Made by a program: the position numbers and the translations under genes. A stretch of 57,536 nt of DNA, taken from Minisyncoccota bacterium. Its GTDB lineage: Bacteria; Patescibacteriota; Microgenomatia; UBA1400; PJMF01. The stretch covers positions 1 to 57,536 of the forward strand of contig PJMF01000013.1 of assembly GCA_003173865.1 (NCBI GenBank), read 5' to 3'. Below the pieces are notes generated by a model. The model saw nothing but the letters and a program-made list of their open reading frames with translations. It did not search any database and had not been told where the DNA came from. Shown here one piece after another: positions 43,373-51,192 of this stretch (positions are counted from its first letter, which is position 1; every line of letters begins with the position of its first letter).

Positions 43373-43627
43373 ATGAATGGAAAGAAATTTTTGGTCTTAG
43401 CGGTCATGTTTGCGTTAGTGGGATTAACTCAGGCACCAAAGGCAATGGCAAAAACCACGACTACTGTCGCTACTCCTATGCCAGTCGTTAAAACACTCTC
43501 AAGTATCAAGTTGCCACAACCAAAAACGAGTGTTATCACTTCAATACTGAAAAATCCAAACACCTGGATACTCGGCGCCCGCATCCTTCTCTGGGTGGGA
43601 ACGAGTCTCAGTACACCAACTCCGTAA
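43373..43627 (+). CDS. small predicted secreted protein
   Basis: 84 aa with a classical signal peptide: MNGKKFLVLAVMFALVGLTQ then a probable cleavage after APKAMA. The mature part is short, Thr/Pro/Val-rich and ends with a hydrophobic stretch (WILGARILLWVGTSL). It has the strongest ribosome binding site in the window, AGGAGG 5 nt before the ATG, suggesting high expression. No family recognised. It could be a surface or pilin-like peptide or a membrane-active peptide; nothing decides. Confidence 0.75.
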   Translation: MNGKKFLVLAVMFALVGLTQAPKAMAKTTTTVATPMPVVKTLSSIKLPQPKTSVITSILKNPNTWILGARILLWVGTSLSTPTP

Positions 43628-43647
43628 GACTTGTGCCATAACTTTAG

Positions 43648-43676
43648 GAGGGGCAACCAAAAGTTGCCCTTCCTCA
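43648..43676 (+). terminator. strong hairpin after the secreted-protein gene
   Basis: AGGAGGGGCAAC pairs with GTTGCCCTTCCT around CAAAA. Very stable and 20 nt after the stop codon, but no T-run follows on the plus strand; it could stabilise the 3' end of the mRNA or act as an imperfect terminator. Confidence 0.5.
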
Positions 43677-43678
43677 TC

Positions 43679-43684
43679 TATAAT
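43679..43684 (+). promoter_or_regulatory. -10 box of the methyltransferase gene
   Basis: TATAAT ending 6 nt before the ATG at 43691. GGAG falls between box and ATG but would lie within or at the edge of the untranscribed region. Confidence 0.5.
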
Positions 43685-43690
43685 GGAGAA

Positions 43691-44224
43691 ATGCTCTTGA
43701 GTTGGGTTATTGCTGGCATGATTTCGCTTCCCGTGACCGCAGCTTATCTCTGGCTCGGTCATTGGATCATGTGGAAGATTCCCATTCTCCACGGTCCAGT
43801 CTTTATTCCAAGTAACGATGCGTCCACTGACCTCATGTTAAAAATGGCCCAACTTCAAGAAGGTGAAAGGTTAGCAGATCTTGGTTCTGGTAATGGCAAA
43901 ATTGTCATTGCAGCAGCACAGAAAGGCGCTTTGAGTGATGGATTTGAGAACAGTCCAACATTGGTGTATCAATCGCGCAAGAAAATCAAAAACGCTGGAT
44001 TAACCCACCAAGCACGTATTTATTTAAAAAGCTTTTGGTCTGCCGATTTAAGTCAATATGACGTCATTACGTTATATACCAGCGTTGCTACTATGCCAAA
44101 ACTCGAACAGAAACTCCTCCGCGAACTCAAACCAGGCGCGCGAGTTGTTTCTAATACCTTTGCGTTTCCACACTGGCCATGCGAGAAACAAAGAGGAAAT
44201 ATTTTTCTCTATCTAAGGAAATGA
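43691..44224 (+). CDS. membrane-anchored class I SAM-dependent methyltransferase
   Basis: 177 aa from the ATG at 43691. One or two N-terminal hydrophobic segments (LLSWVIAGMISLPVTAAYLW) precede motif I RLADLGSGNGKIVIAAA; ENSPTLVYQSRKK follows, and the later LKPGARVVSNTF is the usual strand 5 region. The arrangement resembles small CPR methyltransferases anchored to the membrane. Substrate unknown. It ends 3 nt before the convergent gene. Confidence 0.8.
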   Translation: MLLSWVIAGMISLPVTAAYLWLGHWIMWKIPILHGPVFIPSNDASTDLMLKMAQLQEGERLADLGSGNGKIVIAAAQKGALSDGFENSPTLVYQSRKKIKNAGLTHQARIYLKSFWSADLSQYDVITLYTSVATMPKLEQKLLRELKPGARVVSNTFAFPHWPCEKQRGNIFLYLRK

Positions 44225-44227
44225 AAA

Positions 44228-45283
44228 CTATCCTGCAGCCGGGGCAAAGTAGACACGGACAGAAGCCTGCTTATTTTTCACTCCGACAATTTCTACTCGC
44301 ACGAAACTATTGGTATTTCCGCCTTGGAGTAAAAGTGAGTTTGTTTGGTAGCCTACTGCAGAATCCTTGTCAGACTGCGTAGTTCGCTGGTCTAAAATGC
44401 CAAAAAACCCAGGCATAATTTTAAGCCATACTGCAACTTCAGCAATATAAAGTTGTTGGGGATTGAGCGCCTCTTCATCCTCGCGGCAAAAATATTGATC
44501 AATAGCTCGCCGAATATCTAAATGACTCGACCCAGAATGAATAATCGCCACTTCTGGATGAGGTGGCATCATTTGGAAACTATCTGGCTTGAGAAACAAC
44601 TCTACACCACTGATCAATTTGTTATTTTCTTGTCGTAACCACCGCCAATTTTTTCCCTCTGGAGTTTCTTCACCCTTTTCACTGACAAGAAAAGAAACTT
44701 CTTTTTCTTTCCCAACCAACTGCGTTAATTTCTCTCCTTTTAAAGTATCACCACTCCAAAAATAAAAGTTAAATAAACCGTCTTCTTTCTTAAGAGAAAT
44801 AGGACGATCAACATGATTGATCACTGGAACGCACGGCACTCCTCCATTCCTTCTCAAGAATACTTCACTCGCCATCGGCGGAATCTCCAAGCCAAGTTGC
44901 GCAAGACGACTACGTGTATGGACTCCCAACACCGAGAAAACAAAATCATCCAGCTCTAAAAGTGGCTTCATTTCTTGAGGCAAAAGAACAGGCACAAAAC
45001 AAACTTTTCGAGGCGGAATAGTAATACTACATGCAACCGCAACATTGGGACTAAACCACACTCCTTTTCCCAGTATTTGCGTCAGACGTTTACGAGTTTC
45101 TTCTTGACCCAAGGCAAGCATTTCTCGTTGCAAATTCAACAAAACATGAGGAGAAGGAAACTTGCAGAGATCTTGTTGAGTGTTGAATAAAGACTCTGCA
45201 ATAGGATCTATTGGAGCACATCTTCTCAATGCTTCTACTCCACTCGCACAACTTCGCAACATATTAATGGTGGATTGTAGCAC
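44228..45283 (-). CDS. unknown 351-aa protein
   Basis: Soluble protein; no family recognised with confidence. The central region (SITIPPRKVCFVPVLLP, LGLEIPPMASEVFLRRNGG, then VPVINHVDRPISLKKEDGLF) alternates beta-strands and turns faintly like the dUTPase/dCTP deaminase fold, but the catalytic SSxxR motif is not seen. It lies alone between convergent and codirectional neighbours. Two in-frame ATGs lie at the start (44228-45283 uses the first). Confidence 0.65.
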   Translation of the reverse strand: MLQSTINMLRSCASGVEALRRCAPIDPIAESLFNTQQDLCKFPSPHVLLNLQREMLALGQEETRKRLTQILGKGVWFSPNVAVACSITIPPRKVCFVPVLLPQEMKPLLELDDFVFSVLGVHTRSRLAQLGLEIPPMASEVFLRRNGGVPCVPVINHVDRPISLKKEDGLFNFYFWSGDTLKGEKLTQLVGKEKEVSFLVSEKGEETPEGKNWRWLRQENNKLISGVELFLKPDSFQMMPPHPEVAIIHSGSSHLDIRRAIDQYFCREDEEALNPQQLYIAEVAVWLKIMPGFFGILDQRTTQSDKDSAVGYQTNSLLLQGGNTNSFVRVEIVGVKNKQASVRVYFAPAAG

Positions 45284-45362
45284 CGAAGGTTAGACTTTTC
45301 TTACTTGCTCATGCCTCAACGCCCAATCTTTCTGTGATTTTGATAAAAGTCAATTTGCGGGG

Positions 45363-46313
45363 TCAAGTCTTTTTTCCATTCCTCCAAATATACTCTTCCA
45401 CAAACTGTTTTAATTGTTTCGCTTTCTCTTCCCCAACCTCCATCGTATAAAAACGAACAAAGTAATCTGGATCTTTCATCAAAATACCTTGAAAATAATT
45501 TTGCGAAAGGACCGCGATATACTCGTTATAATTTTCCTTCTGGGTCAGCACATATTCTTGATACTTCCAAAACTCGAACGCTATCCTGTCTGTTTCTGAA
45601 AGAGGATAATTTTTTTTATCCTCAAGCCAGCCAATATTTGCATAAAACTTTGGATGAAAAGAATCTCTTTTATCCTGTACTTCAAGAAGTTTTTTAGGAG
45701 CAAAAACTTCATACGGTTCGCCAATGATCTCGGTAATGCGATCGTACCAGGGAGACATCTCTGTTAAGAAATTATTTTCAATGTGATCAGTAACAGGAAT
45801 CTGTAGATGAGTGAGCTCATGAGCAAGAGCGATCTCTGAATGTATTCTGTCTGGAGTAAAAAGTGGATCTGATGCCATGAAGTCTTTATGTATATTTACC
45901 TCAACTGAGTAAGGAGCTAGTTTATAAAGATGAGAGTACTCTCCTGGAACATTTTGATCTCCTAATAAAATTGTCAACTTTACTCCATCTTTATTTTGGT
46001 AGAAATGTGGAGGTAGAGCAGCAAGACACTCTTGCAAAACCTGGAGTCTCTCTTTATCCCACTCTAAAGGCATGTCTGGAAATTCTGTTTGAGAATAACT
46101 AAGACTATGCTCTTTATACACCTCGATAAGCGTACGGATACGAATATCAAACTTCTGTTCTATTTCTTTTTTTAGTTGAGAAGCGGTTTCATTCTCTTTG
46201 ACTGTAGTAGGAGCAAAAGTTTCACGAACAGGAAGATTCTTGCGGGGCATCCCACTGATAAGCAATCTCCCCACTGCTGCAGCAGTCAATTTCATGAACT
46301 CTCTACGATTCAT
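45363..46313 (-). CDS. predicted exported zinc metallopeptidase with twin-arginine-like signal
   Basis: 316 aa from MNRREFMKL at 46311-46313 (an ATG 30 nt upstream is also possible). The N-terminus NRREFMKLTAAAVGRLLISG fits a Tat signal (RRxFxK then hydrophobic core). The catalytic helix is ALAHELTHLQIP (HExxH), and NEYIAVLSQNYF downstream could supply a third ligand. Residues in between are Tyr/Phe/Glu-rich and match no family I can name. Likely substrate is extracellular protein or cell wall. No tat genes are in the window. Confidence 0.7.
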   Translation of the reverse strand: MNRREFMKLTAAAVGRLLISGMPRKNLPVRETFAPTTVKENETASQLKKEIEQKFDIRIRTLIEVYKEHSLSYSQTEFPDMPLEWDKERLQVLQECLAALPPHFYQNKDGVKLTILLGDQNVPGEYSHLYKLAPYSVEVNIHKDFMASDPLFTPDRIHSEIALAHELTHLQIPVTDHIENNFLTEMSPWYDRITEIIGEPYEVFAPKKLLEVQDKRDSFHPKFYANIGWLEDKKNYPLSETDRIAFEFWKYQEYVLTQKENYNEYIAVLSQNYFQGILMKDPDYFVRFYTMEVGEEKAKQLKQFVEEYIWRNGKKT

Positions 46314-46430
46314 CGGAGGATTTGCAACCGTCTTTTCTGTCATATATATACCTTATATAATAGTAACACTACTATATTCAATCCGCTGATTTTTTTCAGT
46401 TTTTTGGGCTTGGTCTCCCTGAGTAATTTC

Positions 46431-47087
46431 TCACCAAATCTTCCACAGCACTCTCAAATCAGAAAAAAATAACATCGAAACAGTTCTTTTACACGGAAAA
46501 ACCGTATTTTCTGTTGAGTTATCTGATAACCAAGGAAAAACCTCCCAATTTATATAGATGCCTTCATCTCTCACCTGATCGGCATCTGGGAAACGCTGTC
46601 CTTTATGTAGAGGTAATACATAGTAGCTGGTGTGACTTCCTCTTCCATGAGTCACTTCTTTTTCAACCGCACACTGACCAGTAAATTGCTGTGGTCCATA
46701 CTGAAGATCGCTGATCGTTTTTTGCAAAAAATATCCTCCACTCAAAGCAAAAATGAGTCCAATAAGTATTAATTTAAGTATTTCTGGATGAAAAGCAATC
46801 CTCCAAAATGTTTTTTGATCAGGATGTTTAGTAAATGTATATATCGGCCAGTTGAAGTACAGATATAGACCAAGGTAGATGGGAATACTCAGTATAACGG
46901 CAGCAGAAGTAATCGCAAAGATTACTAGAATGAAGTACGCACTTGATGAGTTAAAAAGTAAGCTTGGTAGCCATTGCGTAAAAGGATAGTAGAGAACGAA
47001 AAAAGCTCCAAAAAAAATGGCCAGGAGACTTCGCCAAGGTTGAGGAACACGGTCTAGGACGGTTTTTTGTTTGGAATTTGCCTCCAT
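46431..47087 (-). CDS. predicted membrane protein of unknown function
   Basis: 218 aa with about four membrane helices in the first 140 residues (LLAIFFGAFFVLYYPF, AYFILVIFAITSAAVILSI, LILIGLIFALSGGYFL) and a C-terminal soluble part with two Cys (GQCAVEKEV and PCKRTVSM) and RGSHTSYYVLPL. The latter recalls DUF3592-like domains but weakly. TAATAT lies 6 nt before the ATG. Confidence 0.65.
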   Translation of the reverse strand: MEANSKQKTVLDRVPQPWRSLLAIFFGAFFVLYYPFTQWLPSLLFNSSSAYFILVIFAITSAAVILSIPIYLGLYLYFNWPIYTFTKHPDQKTFWRIAFHPEILKLILIGLIFALSGGYFLQKTISDLQYGPQQFTGQCAVEKEVTHGRGSHTSYYVLPLHKGQRFPDADQVRDEGIYINWEVFPWLSDNSTENTVFPCKRTVSMLFFSDLRVLWKIW

Positions 47088-47138
47088 ATAAATATATTAT
47101 CATGGTAAAATCAAGAACTTAAAAAAAAGAAGGACTCT

Positions 47139-48437
47139 ATGGTCACTACTGTAAGTACTAAAGAAATGACTGCGATAGCTTCCCTAGGCTCTCCTAAAGT
47201 GGAACGTCGCCCTTTTCCTCCCACAGAACTCAACGTCTCTTTGCTTACCAAGCAATTAATTCCGGGAGAACCAATACAACTTTCTCTTACAGTTGAGAAA
47301 AGGGGCCATAACAGAATTTTGATTTACGTTGTTCGTGATAGTGGCGAAAATCTGCAAGTAGCTGAGATGAGCATCGATAAGTATACCTCACATCAGAATG
47401 TTCCTGCTAAAGATAATTGGCACAGCCCTGAGAGTAATAGACTTGTGGCAAGCTTAGATCTCAACGATGAGACCTCTGTTGATACGTGTACCGCCATATT
47501 TACTCTCCCAACTGACCCACAGGTAATTAAAGACCTCGCCACCAACAATAGAATCACTTTATTAGTAAAAGCAACCTCTTTGTGGCATCAACCAAAAGAT
47601 GAACGCGTTGTGATTCCACTTATAGAAGAAGTAAACCCAGTATTAGCAGCTTACATAAACCGGTGTTATCTTCTTATTGCCGAAAGTCAGTTGCCAATGC
47701 CAGTGAATTCACAATTAGTACATATTTTTAACTCATTAAATGTATCTTCGGTTGAAAAACAAAGAAATACCCCAGCGTCAAAGCAAATTGATGCAACTAT
47801 CAACTTTGATACCGATGCTCAAAGGCGATGGGTAAACAATGCTACTGAATTGATAAAAAAAGCAGAGCTAGCTCCTTCTTCTGCTGAAGCGGCAGCTCAA
47901 CAAACAGAAAATAAACCTACAGAACAAGTAGAACCTGTGAAACTTGAAGATCAATTAACAGCATTGATTGTAGATGCAATGAACGCTGCTATTGTGAAGG
48001 CTAAAGAGTTGCAACAAACTAACAAACAAAGCGCAAAACCTGAAGAAAAAGCAGATGATCGTACCAACAATAATAAACAAGATATCTACGCACAATTAAT
48101 GGTAACAAGAGAAAGATACAAGAGAAATTTACCAGATCCCTCGCCTCAATTTTACGAAAGACTTACGAATTCAACACTCTGGCAAGATTGGTTTACGAGA
48201 CTTTTTGACAAACACGGTAGAGCTCAAGGTGTTACACTTGATCCAATATATTTTTCCGTATCAGAAATTACCGGAACGGTGTTCCAAGAAGCTTTGCAGC
48301 TTGCATTGGGCAATTACTTTAAGGTTAGCGTTGAGTCCAATGCCTCGCTAAATTATGCGTATCGCGAAACCAAGCAACGTTTTAGTTTATTGACATTAAC
48401 AATGCTCCAACCTTCCGAAAGAGAGAACTTACTTTAA
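47139..48437 (+). CDS. unknown 432-aa protein with coiled middle
   Basis: AAGAAGGA precedes the ATG by 5 nt. Residues about 25-175 are beta-rich with an Ig-like flavour (IPGEPIQLSLTVEKRGHNRI). Residues 240-300 are low-complexity Ala/Glu/Gln (APSSAEAAAQQTENKPTEQ). The C-terminal 120 residues are helical. No signal peptide or membrane segment and no known family. Its TAA stop overlaps that of the convergent Fic gene within TTAA. Confidence 0.65.
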   Translation: MVTTVSTKEMTAIASLGSPKVERRPFPPTELNVSLLTKQLIPGEPIQLSLTVEKRGHNRILIYVVRDSGENLQVAEMSIDKYTSHQNVPAKDNWHSPESNRLVASLDLNDETSVDTCTAIFTLPTDPQVIKDLATNNRITLLVKATSLWHQPKDERVVIPLIEEVNPVLAAYINRCYLLIAESQLPMPVNSQLVHIFNSLNVSSVEKQRNTPASKQIDATINFDTDAQRRWVNNATELIKKAELAPSSAEAAAQQTENKPTEQVEPVKLEDQLTALIVDAMNAAIVKAKELQQTNKQSAKPEEKADDRTNNNKQDIYAQLMVTRERYKRNLPDPSPQFYERLTNSTLWQDWFTRLFDKHGRAQGVTLDPIYFSVSEITGTVFQEALQLALGNYFKVSVESNASLNYAYRETKQRFSLLTLTMLQPSERENLL

Positions 48438-49267
48438 TACTTTTTCCCAATCTTCCACACTCCTTTTTCGCGAAAAGCTGGAATTGTTTGGCGTAAAGCT
48501 GCATTAAGTATTATTGGAGCTGGCTTTCCCAGTTTTTGAGCATACTCAACCAAAGGCATAATAGTATCTCCTCTCAAGTAGGTTGTCCTTTTGTGTAAGG
48601 ATTCAACCACAGCTAGTGCAATCACTTTTCCCATTGGTTTTGTATTTTGTTCGTATTTATACTCATGAAAACCTCGATAATATGTTTGCTTCTCTTTGTC
48701 TCTAATAATAATGCTCGGAAAACCCAATTGTTGGAGTTGATAATTAATAAGCACTCGGCCAATTCGGCCATTCCCATCATTGAACGGATGAATTGTTTCA
48801 AAATCACTCGAATATTCAATGAGTATTTCTTCAATCATTCTTTCGAGATGCTCGAGAGCTAGCGCAACATGAGCTCCGACTCTGACATACTCTCCTTTTT
48901 TACGGAATCTGCCAGCAATTTTGTCATCAATATTTCCAAGTAACATTTGATGCAATAATAAAATCTGCTCAAAAATCATCTCCTCATCACGCACTTTTGA
49001 GCGGACGTACTCGATTACTCGCGCTAAGTTTTTCGCTTCAAATATTTCTCTTAAAGAAACATCACGAGATACTTCCATTTCTAACAAAATTTTCTCAGTT
49101 TCTCGCAGAGTCAGAGTGGAGTCCTCAATCGCATTAGAGTTATAAACTGCTTCAGAGATTTCAGCCTCGTCAAGTAATTGCAACAAAGATTCTTTACCAG
49201 ACTTTAATTGGTCATACTCTTGCTTAAGGAGTTTAATTCTCTCTCGAAATGGACTTGAAGTAGGCAT
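48434..49267 (-). CDS. Fic-family AMP-transferase with inhibitory helix and C-terminal HTH
   Basis: 277 aa. The Fic motif HPFNDGNGRIGR (H160) is complete, predicting transfer of AMP from ATP to a protein hydroxyl. NSNAIEDS (S44 to E48) matches the (S/T)xxxE(G/N) inhibitory helix of class II Fic proteins, except for Asp at the last position. The C-terminal 40 residues (MPLVEYAQKLGKPAPI then IPAFREKGVWKIG) read as an excisionase-type helix-turn-helix. The promoter is covered by a repeated GTGAATT dyad, so autoregulation is likely. Target unknown; no separate antitoxin gene is adjacent. Confidence 0.9.
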   Translation of the reverse strand: MPTSSPFRERIKLLKQEYDQLKSGKESLLQLLDEAEISEAVYNSNAIEDSTLTLRETEKILLEMEVSRDVSLREIFEAKNLARVIEYVRSKVRDEEMIFEQILLLHQMLLGNIDDKIAGRFRKKGEYVRVGAHVALALEHLERMIEEILIEYSSDFETIHPFNDGNGRIGRVLINYQLQQLGFPSIIIRDKEKQTYYRGFHEYKYEQNTKPMGKVIALAVVESLHKRTTYLRGDTIMPLVEYAQKLGKPAPIILNAALRQTIPAFREKGVWKIGKKY

Positions 49268-49269
49268 GA

Positions 49270-49341
49270 GTGAATTATGGCAAATTCACTGTTTTTTGTT
49301 AATTTATAGTGAATTTGTTGCTCAAAGCAGTGCTAATTCAC
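49270..49341 (-). promoter_or_regulatory. fic promoter with four-fold GTGAATT operator array
   Basis: Minus-strand TTAACA (49297-49302), 17 nt, CATAAT (49274-49279), 6 nt, ATG. Four half-sites in alternating orientation: GTGAATT at 49270-49276, AATTCAC at 49283-49289, GTGAATT at 49309-49315, AATTCAC at 49335-49341. The first two form a dyad over the -10 box. Two half-sites are followed by GTTTTTTG. Confidence 0.65.
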
Positions 49342-49404
49342 GGTTTTTTGAAACGTTGCAAAACTGGCGCACTTTTTGGAGTGATTGGTGGCAAACGTGA
49401 TAAC

Positions 49405-50226
49405 TTATCTCAAGAACCCCAACACTGATTCAAGATTACTAGGATGACAAGCAACAACAGGATATATTTTTCCTAAGTCATTTAACTCAAAAGCAAGTTC
49501 TTTACCTGTTAAAGAAGCTATCACTCCTCCCGATTCTTCGATAACGAGTGTTGCAGCCGCAATATCCCAGATATTACTTTTCATAAACATACATACTTGG
49601 AAAGTATTATCCGCCACTTTCACGAGATCTAGTGCACCGGCTCCCATCATTCTTACACCTCGGACAGATGGAAAAATATTTTTTACAAAACTCAACTCTT
49701 TTTCCCGCAGAATCTCATCTGAATGAAGATAAGTTGCCACCATTGAATCCTTCAATGACTTCATCTCAATACTCAGGCTAACTTCCCGATTGCTCCGTAT
49801 CTTTATCGCACCCTTTCCTTTTTCGGCAAGATAGCTTGTATTTGTGAGTGGCTCGTAGAGAACTCCATACATCAGTTCGCCATCTACAAAACAACCAATA
49901 GAAATGACGAAGTATTCTATTCCTGATGCGAAGTTTGTAGTCCCATCAATCGGATCAATTGCAAACATATATTTTCCTTTTTTATGCAATCCGTTTTCTT
50001 CTCCAATAAAACCAATCTCTGTTTCGGAAATCCCAAGTTTGACCATTCCTTGAATAATAGCTTCCTGAATACACGTTTGACTTTCAATATCCGCTTTAGT
50101 CACTAGATCCTGACGAGAAGATTTAAACTGAGGTTCGAGTCGTTCTTCAAAATAAACGTTGACTTGCGCTGCAGATTTTTTTGCAGCGTCGGACAAAATC
50201 TGTAGGATAGGAGAAGAGTCAATCAT
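49405..50226 (-). CDS. inositol monophosphatase family phosphatase
   Basis: 273 aa from the ATG at 50224-50226, 6 nt after a TATAAT (50233-50238); a longer frame adds unrelated hydrophobic residues. Metal sites GFIGEEN, DPIDGTTNFASG and WDIAAATLVIEESGG are all present. Members hydrolyse inositol-1-phosphate, fructose bisphosphate, PAP or similar; the sequence does not distinguish. Divergent from the next gene, with 116 nt between starts. Confidence 0.92.
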   Translation of the reverse strand: MIDSSPILQILSDAAKKSAAQVNVYFEERLEPQFKSSRQDLVTKADIESQTCIQEAIIQGMVKLGISETEIGFIGEENGLHKKGKYMFAIDPIDGTTNFASGIEYFVISIGCFVDGELMYGVLYEPLTNTSYLAEKGKGAIKIRSNREVSLSIEMKSLKDSMVATYLHSDEILREKELSFVKNIFPSVRGVRMMGAGALDLVKVADNTFQVCMFMKSNIWDIAAATLVIEESGGVIASLTGKELAFELNDLGKIYPVVACHPSNLESVLGFLR

Positions 50227-50330
50227 GGGTAAATTATAGCGCCAGAAGACAAAAAGAGGGACAGAATGTCCAAAATAAGCTAAAGGACTAGGAAATTGAA
50301 GCATGACAGGATTTTAACGAAAAAACATGA

Positions 50331-50336
50331 TATATT
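50331..50336 (+). promoter_or_regulatory. -10 box of the two-gene unit at 50343
   Basis: TATATT ending 6 nt before the ATG at 50343, matching the leaderless spacing seen across the window. Confidence 0.5.
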
Positions 50337-50342
50337 AAAAAT

Positions 50343-50711
50343 ATGTCGCTAATTTTATCTTTGAATGCTTATGTTTTTGTAGTGATACCTCTTCTTTTGC
50401 TTTCAATTTGGGTAAGTATGAAGTTCCAAAAAGGCTTAGCGTATCTACGCGAAAAGAATGCTTTTTCTCCGGAGACAGCAGTCCCGCTGAGTGAGCAACA
50501 ATTCAGAGATTTTCTTTTTAATCAGGTAAGACCTGGGTCAAAGTACCTGCAAAAGACAGACGATGGGAGATATTGGATCAATCAAACGGAGTATGAGAAG
50601 AGTCAAAAAGTGAAAATGATCTTGGTTGCGTGTTTGATTGTGGTAATTCTCGCCGTCGGCATTGGATCTTTTTATTGGATTTTTCAACTCGCTACATTTA
50701 AATTTAAATAG
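50343..50711 (+). CDS. small membrane protein, two predicted helices
   Basis: 122 aa. An N-terminal helix (AYVFVVIPLLLLSIWVSM), a soluble middle with RYWINQTEYEKSQK, and a C-terminal helix (MILVACLIVVILAVGIGSF). No family recognised. Its stop codon is immediately followed by the ATG of the next gene, so the two form a unit. Confidence 0.65.
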   Translation: MSLILSLNAYVFVVIPLLLLSIWVSMKFQKGLAYLREKNAFSPETAVPLSEQQFRDFLFNQVRPGSKYLQKTDDGRYWINQTEYEKSQKVKMILVACLIVVILAVGIGSFYWIFQLATFKFK

Positions 50712-50921
50712 ATGCGAATGGCCCAAACTGCATTTTATTTAAAATCTCTTCGAAGCTTTCTTCTCCGTTCCAACCAACCTCACGCGACTGGAACAACTAA
50801 GACAATAAAACAGTCAGATGGATCGCGTACAATTATTTTTACTGAAGGCGATTGGTACATGGATGATAACTTTTTTGCAGGGGTTGGTGGAAGAAGTAAG
50901 GAATTTTTACTGACTCAATAA
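50712..50921 (+). CDS. small protein with GDW...FFAG C-terminal motif (DUF5680-like)
   Basis: 69 aa. A basic N-terminal half is followed by SRTIIFTEGDWYMDDNFFAG and VGGRSKEF, which resembles the core of DUF5680-type proteins (recalled, not searched). The ATG directly abuts the upstream TAG. Degenerate copies of the same C-terminal motif occur at 52361 and 52749 in noncoding DNA, which suggests repeated duplication and decay of this gene. Confidence 0.6.
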   Translation: MRMAQTAFYLKSLRSFLLRSNQPHATGTTKTIKQSDGSRTIIFTEGDWYMDDNFFAGVGGRSKEFLLTQ

Positions 50922-51192
50922 GCATACATCAACTTTCCTTCTAACCTAGTATGCACAGCGGCAGATTTGTTTAAGGTACAGCTAGACTTTATCCAACTTT
51001 TCCACAAACTCCATCGACTTAAATGTAAGTTCTTGCATGGCCTAGTTCTCGGTATTCCTGAGGCATGCTAGAGTAAAAACAGAACACTTGAACTTACAGA
51101 CTCGGTTTTTATCACTAAGTGAGGGACATTTTTAAATAAATGTCATGGTGGCGGTTATAGTCCGGGCGTGGCAAAAAGACAAATCGATCGAA
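50922..51192. other. 270-nt noncoding segment with nested inverted repeat
   Basis: No reading frame. TGTAAGTTC (51024-51032) pairs with GAACTTACA (51090-51098), enclosing GCATGGCC (51035-51042) with GGCATGC (51062-51068). GACATTT (51125-51131) pairs with AAATGTC (51138-51144). The block CACAGCGGCAGATTTG then TTTAAGGT (50954-50977) recurs almost exactly at 52857-52881 after a degenerate gene copy. Confidence 0.5.

Noticed and set aside
51024-51098. Integron attC site
   Set aside because: The dyad lacks the R-box core consensus and no integron integrase is in the window.
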